A stretch of 64,000 bases of DNA from Prochlorococcus sp. AG-355-A09 (GCA_003280995.1 QCDG01000008.1:40145-104144), one strand, 5' to 3'. Positions 27,974 to 38,158 are shown, counted from the stretch's first letter. Notes: generated by a model not told the origin, from the letters alone. Numbers and translations: made by a program.

Positions 27974-29917
27974 ATGGGTGATTTAGCGTATTGGCCTGCA
28001 GCCAAACCTCTTTCTAAAAAAAATACATTTGCCAAAAATAGAGATTTTATTAAGAACCTTGATCATATAGATCAAATTTGGGAAAAATTAAAATTTAAAT
28101 GTGGTGATACTTTAGCTGTTTGCGATTTAAGAGGGAAATACAAAGAAAAATTTTCTTATTCTGAGCTGGCTGATTTAATAACAAAAGTCTCTTTTTCTTT
28201 CGAAAATTATGGTTTAAAAAAGGGGGATGTAGTTACTGTAATATCTGAAAATTCTCCAAGATGGCTAGCAGTAGATCAAGGCTTAATGCGTTTAGGAGCT
28301 ATAAATGCAGTGAGAGGTATTAATTCTCCTTCAGTAGAATTAGACTATATTATTGGGCACTCTAATTCAGTAGGACTAATAGTTCAATCTAAGGAAATTT
28401 GGCTAAAGTTAAACAACAAAGAAGAATTAAAAAAAAGACTGAAATTTATAATCAATTTAGAAGATGAACAATTTGAAAGTTTAATAAGTTGGAGTACATT
28501 CATAAGTTCAGTAGAAAAAGAAAATTCACAAAATAATAATCTTGAAAAATTTAATCCAGAAATTGATGACGTCGCTACTATTCTTTACACTTCTGGGACG
28601 ACCGGAAAACCTAAAGGTGTGCCTTTGACTCATGCAAATTTTTTACATCAAATAATCAATTTAGCCTATATCGCTGATCCAGAACCAGGGACCACTGTAT
28701 TAAGCGTTTTGCCTATCTGGCATTCTTATGAGAGAAGTGCTGAATACTTCTTTTTTTCATGCGGTTGTTCTCAATACTATACAATTCCAAAATTTCTTAA
28801 AGATGATATTACACAAATAAAACCTGTTGTCATGGCTACTGTACCGAGACTATGGGAAGCAATTCATGATGGTTTTTTTCAGGCTTTAAAAAAAATGCCT
28901 TCCAAAAAGCAAAAACTTATTAAGTTTTTGATAAGTAATAGTTCGGTTTTCAAAAGAAGTCTTAGAAAGATAAGAAATATAGATATAAATCAAATAACTT
29001 TTAAATCAAAAATCCCCTTACTGGGTTCTGTTATTAGCCGATATCCTTTACATAAATTGTCAACTATTTTTTTATGGCCGAATATTCTTAGACAACTATG
29101 CGGAGAAAAACTGAATTTTCCCATTAATGGTGGAGGTGCATTGCCAGAACATGTAGATCTTTTTTTTGAATCTTTAGGTATAGATGTTTTGGTGGGATAT
29201 GGACTCACAGAAACTAGTCCAGTATTAACTTGTAGGAGAAGAGAATTAAATGTTAGAGGATCATCTGGGCAGCCTCTTTCATTTACTGAAATCAAAATAG
29301 TGAATGATGATAAAAAAAAGATTCTGAAGTTCAGAGAAGTCGGGAAAATTCTTGTTAGGGGGCCGCAAGTAATGAAAGGTTATCTTAATAATGAAATAGC
29401 TACAAAAGATGTTTTATCCAAGGATGGTTGGTTTGATACTGGTGATTTAGGGTTTCTAATACCAAATGGTTCTCTCTTTATAACAGGTAGAGCCAAGGAT
29501 ACAATAGTGCTATCAAGTGGTGAAAATATAGAACCGAATCCGCTAGAGACTGAAATTCTTAGTTCTGAATTTATTAATCAGATTCAATTAGTAGGACAAG
29601 ATAAGAAATGTTTAACAGCCCTTGTAGTACCTAATGTCGAATTGGTTAAAAGCAAGTTTTTGGAAGAAGACCTTTCAAAATTAAACCTGAATAAGAAAAT
29701 TGTTACATTTTTCAAATCACAAATTAATAATTTGCTTAAAAGTCGATTAGGAGCAAGATCAGAAGAACAAATATTAGATTGTTATTTTGTTGATGCCTTT
29801 ACTCTAGAAAATGGGTTATTAACACAAACTCTTAAACAAAAAAGAAAAGAAATAGAAAAAAAGTATTCATTACAAATAGAAAATATGTATGAAAACAAAT
29901 TTAGTAAGAAAATTTGA
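27974..29917 (+). CDS. Long-chain acyl-ACP/acyl-CoA synthetase (AMP-forming)
   Basis: ANL-superfamily ligase of 647 aa. The cyanobacterial homologue (Aas) reactivates free fatty acids to acyl-ACP for membrane lipid recycling. Seen: the P-loop ILYTSGTTGKPKGVPLTH near residue 203, GYGLTETSPVLT, and DTGDLGFLIPNGSLFITGRAKDTIVLSSGENIEP (A8 hinge). The length fits Aas-type enzymes. Acyl-CoA versus acyl-ACP specificity cannot be seen in the sequence. It follows lipB by 27 bp on the same strand. Confidence 0.88.
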   Translation: MGDLAYWPAAKPLSKKNTFAKNRDFIKNLDHIDQIWEKLKFKCGDTLAVCDLRGKYKEKFSYSELADLITKVSFSFENYGLKKGDVVTVISENSPRWLAVDQGLMRLGAINAVRGINSPSVELDYIIGHSNSVGLIVQSKEIWLKLNNKEELKKRLKFIINLEDEQFESLISWSTFISSVEKENSQNNNLEKFNPEIDDVATILYTSGTTGKPKGVPLTHANFLHQIINLAYIADPEPGTTVLSVLPIWHSYERSAEYFFFSCGCSQYYTIPKFLKDDITQIKPVVMATVPRLWEAIHDGFFQALKKMPSKKQKLIKFLISNSSVFKRSLRKIRNIDINQITFKSKIPLLGSVISRYPLHKLSTIFLWPNILRQLCGEKLNFPINGGGALPEHVDLFFESLGIDVLVGYGLTETSPVLTCRRRELNVRGSSGQPLSFTEIKIVNDDKKKILKFREVGKILVRGPQVMKGYLNNEIATKDVLSKDGWFDTGDLGFLIPNGSLFITGRAKDTIVLSSGENIEPNPLETEILSSEFINQIQLVGQDKKCLTALVVPNVELVKSKFLEEDLSKLNLNKKIVTFFKSQINNLLKSRLGARSEEQILDCYFVDAFTLENGLLTQTLKQKRKEIEKKYSLQIENMYENKFSKKI

Positions 29918-29955
29918 TTTGTTCTATCTATATTGAAAAGGTAATTTAATTTTTT

Positions 29956-30399
29956 ATGGAAACAAAAAACTCAATATCTATAAAGCGCTCAATAGCTATT
30001 AAAGCTGTAGTTACACCAACTTGGAAGGAAGATGCTGAAAAAGAACTAAGTAAAGCAATTTCAAACATAGATCAGCAATTATCGCAACTGGAGCAAGAGG
30101 GGCAGCAAATAGTAAATAATATTAGATCCCAATCGGTTAATCCTTTAGATCCAAGAGTTCAAGAACAGGTTAGTCAGGTGCAACAACAAGTCGCAGCAAA
30201 ACGAAATGAAATTGAAGAACAAAAAAGAAATCTACTTCAACAACAGAGTCAAGTTCGCGAATTAAAAATGGACGAAATTGTTGATCAAGGACAAGTGGAT
30301 AGTTTCTGTGATGTCACAGTGGGCGACAATCTTATTGAAAAAATGCAAGTCTCGATAACTGTTAAAGATGGAGTTATTCAATCTATAGATAATAATTAA
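29956..30399 (+). CDS. YlqD-family protein
   Basis: 147-aa protein with the YlqD signature: SIKRSIAIKAVVTPTWKEDAEKEL, then a long coiled coil rich in Q and E (residues ~30-105) and a short C-terminal beta region (GDNLIEKMQVSITVKDGVIQSI). Function is unknown in the family. It sits between the acyl-ACP synthetase and pdhC, separated from pdhC by a 217-bp gap with its own promoter. Confidence 0.75.
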   Translation: METKNSISIKRSIAIKAVVTPTWKEDAEKELSKAISNIDQQLSQLEQEGQQIVNNIRSQSVNPLDPRVQEQVSQVQQQVAAKRNEIEEQKRNLLQQQSQVRELKMDEIVDQGQVDSFCDVTVGDNLIEKMQVSITVKDGVIQSIDNN

Positions 30400-30498
30400 A
30401 GATGAGATTTAGTAATTTTGAAAAAAATAAGTAAATCTTAATTTCGAAAAGTTTAAATTTTAATCAATCTAAATTATTACTTTCTTAAGTTTTAAGAG

Positions 30499-30527
30499 TT
30501 CCAACTGTGAACATGATTTCGTATAAT
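30499..30527 (+). promoter_or_regulatory. Probable sigma-70 promoter of pdhC
   Basis: A perfect TATAAT (30522-30527) lies 89 bp before the pdhC start, with a weak TTCCAA-type -35 around 30499-30504. It predicts a 5' UTR of about 80 nt. The rest of the 30400-30616 gap shows no gene. Confidence 0.5.
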
Positions 30528-30616
30528 TAAAGCAAGAGTTTAAAGGGTTCTTAATCATAAAAACTTTAGGAAGTTTGGTAGAAATCCCTTGAAACTTATG
30601 CAATAACAAATTTCTT

Positions 30617-31984
30617 ATGTCTCACGAAATATTCATGCCTGCCTTGAGTTCTACTATGACGGAGGGCAAGATTGTGGAATGGTTGAAAAATCCAGGAGAT
30701 AAAGTTGAAAGAGGAGAATCTGTCTTGGTTGTTGAATCTGATAAGGCAGATATGGATGTTGAATCTTTTCAAGATGGATATCTTGCTGCTGTTTTAATGC
30801 CAGCCGGCAGCACTGCACCTGTTGGAGAAACTATTGGTCTCATTGTTGAAAATGAGGATGAGATAGCTTCTGTCCAAGAACAAAATAAAGGAAATCAAAC
30901 TGAAGTCTCAACTTCAGACCAACTTGAATTGGTAAGCAATAAAACTGAAGAAAAACCAGTAGTCCAGACTGAAAATATCAAGAAAGAAGCTGAAAAAGTC
31001 GTCTTAAAGAGTGAAAAGCCTGTCCCATCTATTAATGTCGATCAAATTAATGCCGCAACAAGTAATGTTTCTTCGAGGATAATTGCATCTCCAAGAGCTA
31101 AAAAACTAGCCTCTCAAATGGGTGTTGATTTAGCAAAGGTTCATGGATCTGGCCCTCACGGAAGGATTCAAGCTGATGATATTTTAAAAGCTAATGGCCA
31201 ACCTGTTTCTATCCCATGGATAGGAGAAGGTGGTTCTCCTGCAAGTATTCCTGGTGCAAATTTGGGAGTTGAAAGAAAACCAGAAACTTCAGGAAATAGT
31301 TTTGGTAATCCTGGAGAAACAGTTCAATTTAATACTCTTCAAAAAGCGGTAAATAAAAATATGGAATCTAGTTTAGATGTTCCATGTTTTAGAGTGGGTT
31401 ATTCTATAAATACAGATAAATTAGATAATTTCTACAAAAAGGTAAAACAGAACGGAGTTACTATGACTGCTTTACTTGTAAAGGCAGTTGCAAAGACACT
31501 AAAGAAACATCCTCAAGTTAACTCAAGCTTTTCAGAAAATGGAATTTCTTATCCAGAAAATATAAATATTGCTGTTGCTGTTGCAATGGAAGATGGGGGA
31601 CTAATAACTCCAGTATTAAAAGAACCATGCAATACTGATTTATTTGAATTATCTAGGGAATGGAAAGATCTCGTAAAAAGATCGAGATCAAAACAATTAG
31701 AACCAGATGAATACTCAACGGGAACATTTACCTTATCTAACCTTGGTATGTTTGGTGTTGATAGATTTGACGCAATACTTCCCCCAGGAACTGGTGCGAT
31801 CTTAGCGATAGCATCATCGAAACCAACTGTTGTAGCTAATAGTGATGGTTCAATATCTGTTAAAAAAATAATGCAAGTAAATCTTACAGCTGATCACAGA
31901 GTGATCTATGGAGCTGATGGTGCTTCATTCTTGAAAGACTTGGCTAACCTGATTGAAAATGAGCCAGAGACACTTGTATCTTAA
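30617..31984 (+). CDS. pdhC: Pyruvate dehydrogenase E2 (dihydrolipoamide acetyltransferase)
   Basis: E2 core of the pyruvate dehydrogenase complex, 455 aa. Seen: a single N-terminal lipoyl domain with the lipoylated lysine in VESDKADMDVESF, a linker, a peripheral-subunit-binding domain (SPRAKKLASQMGVDLAKVHGSGPHGRI), and the catalytic domain ending with TADHRVIYGADGASFL. The DHRxxxGAxG variant replaces the DHRxxDG consensus, as seen in other cyanobacterial E2 proteins. LipB encoded 2.7 kb upstream would supply its octanoyl precursor. Confidence 0.95.
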   Translation: MSHEIFMPALSSTMTEGKIVEWLKNPGDKVERGESVLVVESDKADMDVESFQDGYLAAVLMPAGSTAPVGETIGLIVENEDEIASVQEQNKGNQTEVSTSDQLELVSNKTEEKPVVQTENIKKEAEKVVLKSEKPVPSINVDQINAATSNVSSRIIASPRAKKLASQMGVDLAKVHGSGPHGRIQADDILKANGQPVSIPWIGEGGSPASIPGANLGVERKPETSGNSFGNPGETVQFNTLQKAVNKNMESSLDVPCFRVGYSINTDKLDNFYKKVKQNGVTMTALLVKAVAKTLKKHPQVNSSFSENGISYPENINIAVAVAMEDGGLITPVLKEPCNTDLFELSREWKDLVKRSRSKQLEPDEYSTGTFTLSNLGMFGVDRFDAILPPGTGAILAIASSKPTVVANSDGSISVKKIMQVNLTADHRVIYGADGASFLKDLANLIENEPETLVS

Positions 31985-31990
31985 ATTTAA

Positions 31991-33115
31991 TTGATTTATC
32001 AAATTAATAAAGAAGAAAGAGATTATAGGCTTGAATCTTATGATTATTTACTTGATCCTTCATTAATTGCTAGTAAACCTTCTGCAATTAGGCATGAATC
32101 AAGATTAATGATAGTTAGAAATAGTGTTTTAGAAGAAGACTGCTTAACTAATAAATTTACCAAGAATCTTTTAGATGAATTTAGAGAAGGCGATCTTGTA
32201 GTTGTAAACAATACTAAAGTAATGAAAGCTAGGTTAAAGGTTGAATTAGAAAATAAGACATTAGTCGAATTATTAGTTTTAGAAAGATCCCATGAATGTG
32301 TTTGGTTATGTTTGGCAAAGCCAGCGAAAAAGTTAAAAATAAATAAAAAATTAAAATTAAAATCTCATTTAGCAGAAGATATAAATTTGATTGTTGATGG
32401 GGTTGATGAAAAAACTGGAGGGAGATTTATTAAATTTCCAGAAAATATAACTTGTCTTAATTCAATGAATGACCTTCTTGATAAATACGGGGAAATCCCA
32501 CTCCCTCCTTATATAAAAAATTCCGAAGAAGAATCTTTTCATGAGAAAAGTTATCAAACTGAGTATGCAACTAATCCGGGGGCAGTTGCTGCACCAACAG
32601 CTGGTTTACACTTAAGCAAAAGTCTTATTTCCAATCTAAAAAATAAAGGAGTAATAATCTTACCGATAACTTTGCACGTGGGTTATGGAACATTCAAACC
32701 AATTGATCAAGAAGATTTAAGTAACTTAAAACTTCATAAAGAATGGGTAAGTGTTAATAAGGAAGTAGTGGAGGAAATAAAAAAAATAAAGAAAACAGAT
32801 AGAAGAATAATTGCTATTGGCACAACTAGCGTGAGAGCTCTTGAAAGTTGTTATTCTCACGAAATTAATGACTATATTCCCATAGCGAAGTACGTGGATT
32901 TAGTAATTAAGCCAGGTTACAAATTTAAGGTAGTTGATGGATTATTAACTAATTTTCATCTTCCTAAAAGTTCATTATTACTTTTAGTAAGTGCAATGAT
33001 TGGTAGAGAAAGATTATTAGATTTGTATAAAAAAGCCATAAAAGAAAAATTTAGATTTTTCTCTTATGGCGATGCGATGTATATTTCACCAGATTCATTA
33101 CTGGAGAAAAAATAG
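31991..33115 (+). CDS. queA: S-adenosylmethionine:tRNA ribosyltransferase-isomerase
   Basis: QueA transfers and isomerises the ribosyl part of SAM to make epoxyqueuosine in tRNA. Seen: YDYLLDPSLIASKPSAIRHESRLMIV, VVNNTKVMKARL, ELLVLE, TNPGAVAAPTAGLHLS, HVGYGTFKPI and the C-terminal TNFHLPKSSLLLLVSAMIGRE, all diagnostic. The start is TTG at 31991, six bases after the pdhC stop. 374 aa, family length. Confidence 0.95.
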   Translation: MIYQINKEERDYRLESYDYLLDPSLIASKPSAIRHESRLMIVRNSVLEEDCLTNKFTKNLLDEFREGDLVVVNNTKVMKARLKVELENKTLVELLVLERSHECVWLCLAKPAKKLKINKKLKLKSHLAEDINLIVDGVDEKTGGRFIKFPENITCLNSMNDLLDKYGEIPLPPYIKNSEEESFHEKSYQTEYATNPGAVAAPTAGLHLSKSLISNLKNKGVIILPITLHVGYGTFKPIDQEDLSNLKLHKEWVSVNKEVVEEIKKIKKTDRRIIAIGTTSVRALESCYSHEINDYIPIAKYVDLVIKPGYKFKVVDGLLTNFHLPKSSLLLLVSAMIGRERLLDLYKKAIKEKFRFFSYGDAMYISPDSLLEKK

Positions 33116-33117
33116 AT

Positions 33118-34104
33118 TTAGGCTTTGACTGGTTCTTGAATGATTCCGCTTGGAACTTCAGTAAACATAATTGATGATAAATATCTCTCTGCTAAATCAG
33201 GTAGAACAACTACAATAGTTTTTCCCGCATATTCATCTTGTTCGGCTAATCTAACAGCAGCAGCAGCAGCAGCTCCACAAGATATTCCGACTAATAGACC
33301 CTCTTCTTTTGCTAATCTCAGAGCCATTTCGATTGACTCGTCATTTGTTACTTGTTCAACCTTATCAACAATTGACAAGTCAAGGTTATTAGGAATAAAT
33401 CCTGCTCCAATTCCTTGAATTTTATGTGGTCCAGATTTAACCTCTTCCCCATTCATTGTCTGTGTAATAACAGGACTATGTGATGGTTCTACAGCTACAG
33501 AAGTAATATTTTTGCCCTTTTCTTGCTTAATGTATCTTGAAACTCCTGTAATTGTGCCGCCAGTTCCTACCCCTGCAACTAAGACATCAATTTCACCATC
33601 GCAATCATCCCAGATTTCTGGCCCAGTAGTTTTGAAATGAATTTCAGGGTTTGCTGGATTATCAAATTGACCTGGCATGAAATATTGAGAAGGATTACTT
33701 TCTGCAATTTCTTTAGCCTTAGCTATTGCTCCAGGCATACCTTTAGATGCTTCTGTTAAAACAATTTCAGCACCTAACACTGCCATAACCCTTCTTCTTT
33801 CAATTGACATGGATTCTGGCATTGTAAGGATGAGTTTATACCCTCTTGCTGAAGCAGTAAAAGCTAGAGCAATGCCTGTATTTCCAGAAGTTGGTTCAAC
33901 AATAGTTTTGTCTTTTGTAAGTTTCCCACTTTTCTCTGCATCCCAGATCATGTTTGCGCCAATCCTACATTTGACACTATAAGCGGGGTTTCTACCTTCA
34001 ATTTTTGCAAGTACTGTAGCTTTCGCGTTTTTAGTAACTGATTTTAATTTTACTAATGGAGTGTTTCCAATAGCAAAACTGTTGTCCTCATAAATTTTTG
34101 CCAT
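33118..34104 (-). CDS. cysK: Cysteine synthase (O-acetylserine sulfhydrylase)
   Basis: PLP enzyme making cysteine from O-acetylserine and sulfide, 328 aa. Seen: PLP lysine in [11 protein letters not shown] (~residue 45), [10 protein letters not shown] phosphate/substrate loop, [24 protein letters not shown] and [15 protein letters not shown]. The stop is three bases from the convergent queA stop. It stands with two Cys/Met PLP enzymes on the same strand, forming a sulfur amino-acid cluster. Confidence 0.96.
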   Translation of the reverse strand: MAKIYEDNSFAIGNTPLVKLKSVTKNAKATVLAKIEGRNPAYSVKCRIGANMIWDAEKSGKLTKDKTIVEPTSGNTGIALAFTASARGYKLILTMPESMSIERRRVMAVLGAEIVLTEASKGMPGAIAKAKEIAESNPSQYFMPGQFDNPANPEIHFKTTGPEIWDDCDGEIDVLVAGVGTGGTITGVSRYIKQEKGKNITSVAVEPSHSPVITQTMNGEEVKSGPHKIQGIGAGFIPNNLDLSIVDKVEQVTNDESIEMALRLAKEEGLLVGISCGAAAAAAVRLAEQDEYAGKTIVVVLPDLAERYLSSIMFTEVPSGIIQEPVKA

Positions 34105-34188
34105 TTATATATTTAGAAAATATATATTAATACTAACTACTATTCAGAAAAAGAGTATAAAAGTTTCTATACGGTAAATACTAGGAAT

Positions 34189-35658
34189 TTAGAAATTATT
34201 TAGTGCTTCAGAAAAGGTTTTCCATAATTGATCTTGGTCTTCTAATCCAACTGATACTCTAATAAGGTGCGAGGGTATACCAAAACTTTCAGCCCAATCC
34301 AACTCGTCATAATGAGCTAGTAAAACATAAGGACAAACTAGAGTAAATTTTGTACCTAAACTAGGTCCTTTAGATACTTTTAGAGAATCATAAAATTTTT
34401 TTGCTTTGTTCAATCCTCCATTTAATTCAAACGATAATAAGCAGCCGTATCCTCCATCAGAATTAAGTAAAGAATTAAAATTTGGACAATTTTCAGGATG
34501 GAAAATATTTTTAATCTCGCTATGAGTCTCTAATCTTTTTTTTAATTCTAAACATGCTTTATTTTGTTCAAAAACTCTTTGATTTACATCTCTACTAACT
34601 TTCTCTAGATAAACTATGTCTCCATCGGAAAGTATTGGAATATTAATCTCGTTTAATGCATTTCTAAACTGATCAATCCATTTGCTTTTTGGATTTAGAA
34701 TTAATGATCCGGCAAGAATATCTCCACTACCTGAAAAAACTTTTGTAAGTGAAGTAAAAACTATATCTGCATGTTCTATGGAATTTATATTTAAATTCGA
34801 ACCAATTGTATCGTCAACAATTAACGGAATATTTAGCTTTTTTGCAATTCTTGAAATTTTTTTAATGTTTACACATTTGAGCATTGGATTACTTGGAAGT
34901 TCAATAATTAATGCTGATGGATTTATTCTTTTGATTTCTAATTCAATATCCGCGCAATTTTCTTCTGTAATTAACTTTGCTCCGTGAAAGATTTTCATTG
35001 GTAATTTAAGTACATCTACATATGGAAAACCAACTTGAAGTGTTGGTTTAGCTGGAAATAATTTATATATGATTTCTAATGATGTATGCAATGCAGACAT
35101 TCCAGATGAAGTTAAGTGAATATCATTAGAGTCAATTTTTGTAGATTTAGAAATTCTATTTTTTATTCTTTGAGAACATTCATTTACGTAAGATTTTGGA
35201 GGGCAATCTTCAAGACCTAGTTCTACAGCGGCAGCTCTTGAAGATAAACCAAGACCAGTATGTTGCCAAAAATATTTTGCATAAATACTTCCTTCTTTTT
35301 CAGTTATTAAGAAAGCTAAATTATCTCTTTTTTCTATTAACGAGAATTGTTCAGAAGTATTTCTATCAATATATTTTTTAGCTTTAAAAGCTATGCTTTC
35401 ATTAGGATATGGCCAGATACTTTTATTGTTGTAGTAATTTTCCTTTTTTACTTTTTCGCATAATCTTTTCACTATGGGGTTTAGCCCGAATCGTGGGTAA
35501 ATGGACTTCAATAAATTCATGCATTCTTGATCTTTTTCCTCGTAATTTATTACATCATTCCAAGTTGGTAATGCTACAGAAACGGCATGAATACTATCAG
35601 GAATTGCATATCCCAACTCTAAATTTTCCCATATAGGTTTTTTAAGTAAATCTCTCAA
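34189..35658 (-). CDS. metB: Cystathionine gamma-synthase-like PLP enzyme (fungal Str2/Met-7 type)
   Basis: Cys/Met-metabolism fold-type I PLP enzyme of 489 aa. Seen: PLP lysine in FTSLTKVFSGSGDILAG, IIELPSNPMLKC and IVDDTIGSNLN. An N-terminal extension of about 130 residues holds IPDSIHAVSVALPTWNDVINYEE and YPRFGLNP. That extension resembles fungal cystathionine gamma-synthases rather than the ~380-aa bacterial MetB. Likely reaction: O-acyl-homoserine plus cysteine to cystathionine. It lies three bases downstream of the second PLP gene. The exact substrate is inferred. Confidence 0.8.
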   Translation of the reverse strand: MRDLLKKPIWENLELGYAIPDSIHAVSVALPTWNDVINYEEKDQECMNLLKSIYPRFGLNPIVKRLCEKVKKENYYNNKSIWPYPNESIAFKAKKYIDRNTSEQFSLIEKRDNLAFLITEKEGSIYAKYFWQHTGLGLSSRAAAVELGLEDCPPKSYVNECSQRIKNRISKSTKIDSNDIHLTSSGMSALHTSLEIIYKLFPAKPTLQVGFPYVDVLKLPMKIFHGAKLITEENCADIELEIKRINPSALIIELPSNPMLKCVNIKKISRIAKKLNIPLIVDDTIGSNLNINSIEHADIVFTSLTKVFSGSGDILAGSLILNPKSKWIDQFRNALNEINIPILSDGDIVYLEKVSRDVNQRVFEQNKACLELKKRLETHSEIKNIFHPENCPNFNSLLNSDGGYGCLLSFELNGGLNKAKKFYDSLKVSKGPSLGTKFTLVCPYVLLAHYDELDWAESFGIPSHLIRVSVGLEDQDQLWKTFSEALNNF

Positions 35659-35661
35659 TTT

Positions 35662-36825
35662 TCAAAATTTATTTAAAGCAAATAAAATGTCCGAGATTAA
35701 ATCGTTTGTATCTTCACATCCAATTGATAATCTGACAAGAGCATCATCTATCCCTAGTAGATTTTTTGTTTTGTCATCAACAGAAGCATGAGTCATCGTT
35801 GCAGGGTGACAAATTAAACTTTCAACTCCTCCAAGGCTTTCTGCTAGAGAGAAATATTTTAGAGATTTGCAAAATTTAAAAGTATCCTCTTTATTTAAAT
35901 TTAATTTTAGGGTGATCATTGAACCTCCAGATTTCATTTGCGATTTTGCTAAATTAAATTGCGGATGTTCTTGATTGAAAGGGTAAATTACTTTATTAAT
36001 AATTTTATGATTACCTAATTCTTCAGAAATAAATTCTGCACTTTTAGTTTGTTGTTCGATTCTTAAAGGAAGAGTTTTTACTCCTCTCGTAATGAGCCAA
36101 CTATCAAAAGGAGATGGTTGAAGCCCGAGAGCTTTTTGAGAGAAAAGCATCTTACTATTCCATTCCTCATTATTTGTCAGTACTGCTCCGCCAAGTGCGT
36201 CACTATGTCCATTAATGAATTTTGTGGTGCTTACAACCGATAGTGTTGCACCAAGGTCCAATGGTTTTTGAATAAGCGCTGTAGAAAATGTGTTGTCTAC
36301 AACTACTGGTATTTCAAGTGTATTCGCCTCATCACAAATTGCCTTAATATCGAGTACCTTCAAAAGTGGATTAGTTGGACTTTCTAGCCATATCAGGGTT
36401 GGCTGGAAGTTGGAAATCTTTTTGATATTATTTTCGTTTGTAAAATCTGTGTATAAAACTTCTAGTCCAAATTTCTTGAAAACTTTTTCGAACATCCTCA
36501 CTGTACAACCATAGAGATTTGACTCGCAGAGTATCTTGTCACCTGATTTTAGTGTTGATGAAATTGCAGTTACCGCGCTAATTCCAGATCCAAAAACTGA
36601 ACAGTATTTAGAATCTTCTATTGATTTAAGGATATTTTCTAGAATTCTAAAGTTTGGATTGCCTGATCTGGTGTAGTCGAAATTCTCTTTATTTCCATGT
36701 TTGAAAGTAGATGTAGAAAAAATAGGAGGCATAACGCATCCAGTTTCTTCAGCAAATGTTTCCCCATGGTGAATAGATAAGGTCTTAAAACCTGGCTTTT
36801 TTATATTATTTTCCTTATTTCCCAT
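35662..36825 (-). CDS. Cystathionine synthase/lyase-family PLP enzyme
   Basis: 387-aa Cys/Met-metabolism PLP enzyme of ordinary bacterial size. Seen: SIHHGE...PPIFSTSTF N-terminus, FGSGISAVTA, ESPTNPLLKV, VVDNTFST, and the PLP lysine in VSTTKFINGHSDALGGAV. C-terminal SLGGVESLICHPATMTH is family-typical. Motifs do not separate gamma-synthase, gamma-lyase and beta-lyase; given the adjacent MetB-like protein, cystathionine beta-lyase is a reasonable guess. Upstream of its start lies a hairpin and then rpsD. Confidence 0.85.
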   Translation of the reverse strand: MGNKENNIKKPGFKTLSIHHGETFAEETGCVMPPIFSTSTFKHGNKENFDYTRSGNPNFRILENILKSIEDSKYCSVFGSGISAVTAISSTLKSGDKILCESNLYGCTVRMFEKVFKKFGLEVLYTDFTNENNIKKISNFQPTLIWLESPTNPLLKVLDIKAICDEANTLEIPVVVDNTFSTALIQKPLDLGATLSVVSTTKFINGHSDALGGAVLTNNEEWNSKMLFSQKALGLQPSPFDSWLITRGVKTLPLRIEQQTKSAEFISEELGNHKIINKVIYPFNQEHPQFNLAKSQMKSGGSMITLKLNLNKEDTFKFCKSLKYFSLAESLGGVESLICHPATMTHASVDDKTKNLLGIDDALVRLSIGCEDTNDLISDILFALNKF

Positions 36826-36847
36826 TATTTTTAAAAATAAGAATTAA

Positions 36848-36882
36848 ATTAAATCTCTCTTTTAAAAAATGAGAGATTTAAT
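36848..36882 (-). terminator. Probable terminator of rpsD
   Basis: A 12-bp inverted repeat (TTAAATCTCTC paired with GAGAGATTTAA plus one flanking pair) with an 11-nt loop sits 20 bp after the rpsD stop. There is no long U-tract, so efficiency is uncertain. Confidence 0.45.
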
Positions 36883-36901
36883 AATCCAAAGAAAAGTAGT
36901 A

Positions 36902-37510
36902 TTAAACTTTTCTTGAATAATATTCAACAACTAGTAGTTCGTTTATTTCAAGAGCCACCCACTCTCTATCGCATTTTCCATTTATTTTTCCCGTTAATTT
37001 AGGCTTGTCTAAATCAAGATGAGGCGGGACATTTGCTAAGCCAGGGAATTCTATATTACCTTCTACAAGTTTTTTGCTTGCTTTGTTTTCTTTAATTCCG
37101 ATTACATCGCCTGATTTGCATTGATAACCAGCAATATCAAGAACCTTCCCATTAACGGTTACATGGCCATGATTTACTAATTGTCTTGAGCCTGGAATGG
37201 TACCTCCAAAACCTAATCTAAAACAAACATTATCAAGTCTGTTTTCTAAAAGTCTTAGTAGGTTAGTACCTGTAGATCCTTCTTGAGCTCTAGCTTTTTT
37301 TACATAACGTACTAGCTGTTTTTCAGAAACTCCATAATTAAATCTAAGTTTCTGCTTTTCTTCTAGACGAATTGCATATTCTGATCGCTTGCGACGGGCT
37401 TGGCCGTGCTGACCTGGAGGATTAGACTTCTTTGAAGCTTTCCTGGTGAGACCTGGTAGTTCTCCCAAGCGACGCGTAACCCTTAATCTGGGGCCGCGGT
37501 ATCTTGACAT
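36902..37510 (-). CDS. rpsD: 30S ribosomal protein S4
   Basis: Primary 16S rRNA-binding protein of the small subunit, 202 aa. Seen: N-terminal [57 protein letters not shown] and the S4 RNA-binding domain [32 protein letters not shown]. The N-terminal cysteines of some bacterial S4 proteins are absent, as in cyanobacteria and plastids. It is divergent from yidD with a 95-bp gap. Confidence 0.98.
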   Translation of the reverse strand: MSRYRGPRLRVTRRLGELPGLTRKASKKSNPPGQHGQARRKRSEYAIRLEEKQKLRFNYGVSEKQLVRYVKKARAQEGSTGTNLLRLLENRLDNVCFRLGFGGTIPGSRQLVNHGHVTVNGKVLDIAGYQCKSGDVIGIKENKASKKLVEGNIEFPGLANVPPHLDLDKPKLTGKINGKCDREWVALEINELLVVEYYSRKV

Positions 37511-37605
37511 AATTTTAAATTAAATAGAAAATTGCAATAAATTGGATAATTGATTAAATTCAATTAAACTAATTACTACTGGAAATATTATTTTACATCA
37601 TTAAA

Positions 37606-37842
37606 GTGTTCAAAACTATTAATAAATCAATTACTTCTATACTTCTTTTTATGATTTCGTTTTATCAAAAGTGGTTTTCTCCTTTTTTTGGACCAAGATG
37701 CAGATTTATTCCAAGTTGCAGCTCTTATGGATATGAGGCAATTACTAGACATGGTCCTTGGAAGGGAGGGTGGTTAACTTTAAAAAGATTAAGCAGATGT
37801 CATCCTTTAACTCCCTGTGGATGTGACCCTGTGCCTGACTAA
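37606..37842 (+). CDS. yidD: Membrane protein insertion efficiency factor YidD
   Basis: 78-aa YidD family member that assists YidC-dependent membrane insertion. Seen: a hydrophobic N-terminus, [28 protein letters not shown], and [12 protein letters not shown], the cysteine-rich signature. The start is GTG at 37606; the frame has no better ATG. The next gene starts four bases after its stop. Confidence 0.94.
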   Translation: MFKTINKSITSILLFMISFYQKWFSPFFGPRCRFIPSCSSYGYEAITRHGPWKGGWLTLKRLSRCHPLTPCGCDPVPD

Positions 37843-37846
37843 ATGA

Positions 37847-38149
37847 ATGAAAATATTTATTTTTGTTAGGCAGGGATGTTGCCTTTGTGATTCATTAAAA
37901 AACAAACTGGCAAAAATAAATCTTAATGAGTTATTCCCTAATCTAGAAGAGCTTAAAGAAATTGATATTGATAGGGTCGATTTATATAAAGATAAATATA
38001 AAAAATATGATTATGAAGTACCTGTTATTGCTGTTGAAAGAATTAGGTCCGAGGAGATCATAGAATTGCCTCGCATTTCTCCAAGATTAAAGGATGATCA
38101 ATTAAAGAATTGGTTTCAAAAAAATATTAGTACCATTCTGGAGAAATAA
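37847..38149 (+). CDS. Glutaredoxin/thioredoxin-like protein (DUF836-type)
   Basis: 100-aa protein with a thioredoxin-fold start: beta strand IFIFVRQGCCLCDSLK carrying a CxxC (residues ~10-13, preceded by another Cys), then EIDIDRVDLYKDKY and the cis-proline region YEVPVIAVE. This matches the glutaredoxin-like DUF836 family. The redox partner is unknown. It lies between yidD and murE with minimal spacing, probably co-transcribed. Confidence 0.8.
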   Translation: MKIFIFVRQGCCLCDSLKNKLAKINLNELFPNLEELKEIDIDRVDLYKDKYKKYDYEVPVIAVERIRSEEIIELPRISPRLKDDQLKNWFQKNISTILEK

Positions 38150-38158
38150 TTTTTTTAT

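Noticed and set aside
33140..33418. Open frames opposite cysK and similar antisense frames across the window
   Set aside because: They mirror strongly conserved genes on the other strand and show no domain or start signal of their own.
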